Positions 30,183 to 30,630 of a DNA stretch of 30,630 nt are shown one piece after another. The stretch is taken from NCBI GenBank assembly GCA_016932955.1, contig JAFGBV010000022.1, forward strand, positions 1-30,630, read 5' to 3'. Under the pieces are notes generated by a model, which saw only the letters and a program-made list of their open reading frames with translations, searched no databases and was not told the DNA's origin. The position numbers were made by a program, and so were the translations under genes. Positions within the stretch are counted from its first letter, which is position 1, and every line of letters starts with the position of its first letter. Origin of the DNA: Anaerolineales bacterium (GTDB lineage Bacteria; Chloroflexota; Anaerolineae; Anaerolineales; UBA4823).

Positions 30183-30630
30183 ATGAGACTTTCAAAACGT
30201 GGTGAATATGGTATACGGGCATTGATCTTTCTGGCTTCTCAGCAAGAGCAATCTGGTGTGGTCCAGATTCGCGAGATTGCCGAGGCTGAAAACATGCCGA
30301 TCAAGTTTCTCGAGCAGATCTTATTGGCTTTGAAAAATGCCGGGCTGGTGAACAGCCGCATGGGCAGCGGTGGCGGGTATTACTTGAGCAAGCCAGCCAA
30401 CCAGATCACGCTGGGGCAGGTGGTTCGTATTCTGGATGGCCCGTTAGCGCCGATCCGCTGTGTGAGCCAGGGTGCGTATGAGAAATGCGTGACGTGCCCG
30501 AATGAAGAAACCTGCGGATTGCGCCTGGTGATGCTGGATGTGCGCAATGCGATTTCTGCTATTCTGGATCACACCACTTTAGTTGACGTTGCACAACGTG
30601 TGGAACAAAAACAAAAACAAAAACAAAAAC
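30183..30630 (+). CDS. Rrf2-family transcriptional regulator with four cysteines (3' end outside window)
   Basis: An open frame from ATG 30183 to the window's right edge gives 149 residues without a stop. The N-terminus MRLSKRGEYGIRALIFLA and the winged helix (REIAEAENMPIKFLEQILLALKNAGLV...MGSGGGYYLSKP) are typical Rrf2. Cys93, Cys102, Cys105 and Cys111 (CX8CX2CX5C) in the dimer-adjacent loop suggest an Fe-S cluster or redox sensing, as in IscR/NsrR-like members, though spacing differs from the three-cysteine IscR pattern. The end is a Gln-Lys alternation, encoded by repeated CAAAAA units. Its promoter is followed by operator-like repeats. The regulated genes cannot be seen. Confidence 0.88.
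   Translation, partial: MRLSKRGEYGIRALIFLASQQEQSGVVQIREIAEAENMPIKFLEQILLALKNAGLVNSRMGSGGGYYLSKPANQITLGQVVRILDGPLAPIRCVSQGAYEKCVTCPNEETCGLRLVMLDVRNAISAILDHTTLVDVAQRVEQKQKQKQK

Noticed and set aside
1..30630. Defence system, CRISPR array, prophage or integrated element
   Set aside because: No repeat-spacer pattern, nuclease/helicase module, integrase, transposase or attachment repeat was seen; gene content is metabolic and the strand layout is orderly.

Overview
The window looks like a chromosomal segment of a Chloroflexota bacterium, probably Anaerolineae-like. This is an inference from style rather than a marker gene. The clues are large secreted DUF11/PKD/P-domain proteins ending in a basic 'LPFTR' tail, many lipoproteins with long Pro/Thr/Glu linkers, no outer-membrane (SusCD/TonB) components, moderately high GC, and ROK-regulated sugar ABC cassettes without a linked ATPase. 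No tRNA, rRNA, CRISPR array, transposase, integrase or phage gene is visible.

Layout. Positions 1-723 hold the C-terminal end of a secreted PKD-repeat protein cut by the left edge. A strong 18-bp hairpin separates it from a convergent minus-strand group: an EamA-type transporter (2229-3113), an HD phosphohydrolase (1493-2146) and a lipoprotein with an internally duplicated domain (796-1476). Next on the minus strand is a 1290-residue secreted fungalysin-type (M36) metalloprotease with P-domain, DUF11 and Ig-like modules (3209-7081). Its C-terminal tail matches that of the left-edge protein.

The core is a 19-kb, plus-strand alpha-glucan locus (7396-26169). It encodes a ROK-family regulator, a substrate-binding lipoprotein, two permeases, a GH13 enzyme, an M29-family aminopeptidase homologue, an esterase with a glycogen-binding-like N-terminus, a surface GH13 lipoprotein, a GT-C membrane protein fused to a seven-bladed propeller, a large GH57 lipoprotein, a second substrate-binding lipoprotein, and a cytoplasmic neopullulanase-like GH13. 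A reasonable model is that the surface GH57 and GH13 lipoproteins cut starch, glycogen or pullulan. One or both binding proteins then feed the permease pair, and the intracellular GH13 enzymes finish the maltodextrins. No MalK/MsmK-type ATPase is present, so one encoded elsewhere must energise the transporter. The aminopeptidase, the esterase and above all the GT-C/propeller fusion are not standard parts of a maltodextrin operon and are the most interesting members.

The right part (26223-30630) is housekeeping or uncharacterised: a HEAT-like protein, a double zinc-ribbon protein divergent from a membrane SH3b protein over a symmetric -10 element, an ErpA-like Fe-S carrier, a DUF2270-DUF2179 membrane fusion, and an Rrf2 regulator with four cysteines that runs off the right edge behind a repeat-rich operator-like leader. 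The only gap over 300 bases is 7082-7395, which holds divergent promoters.
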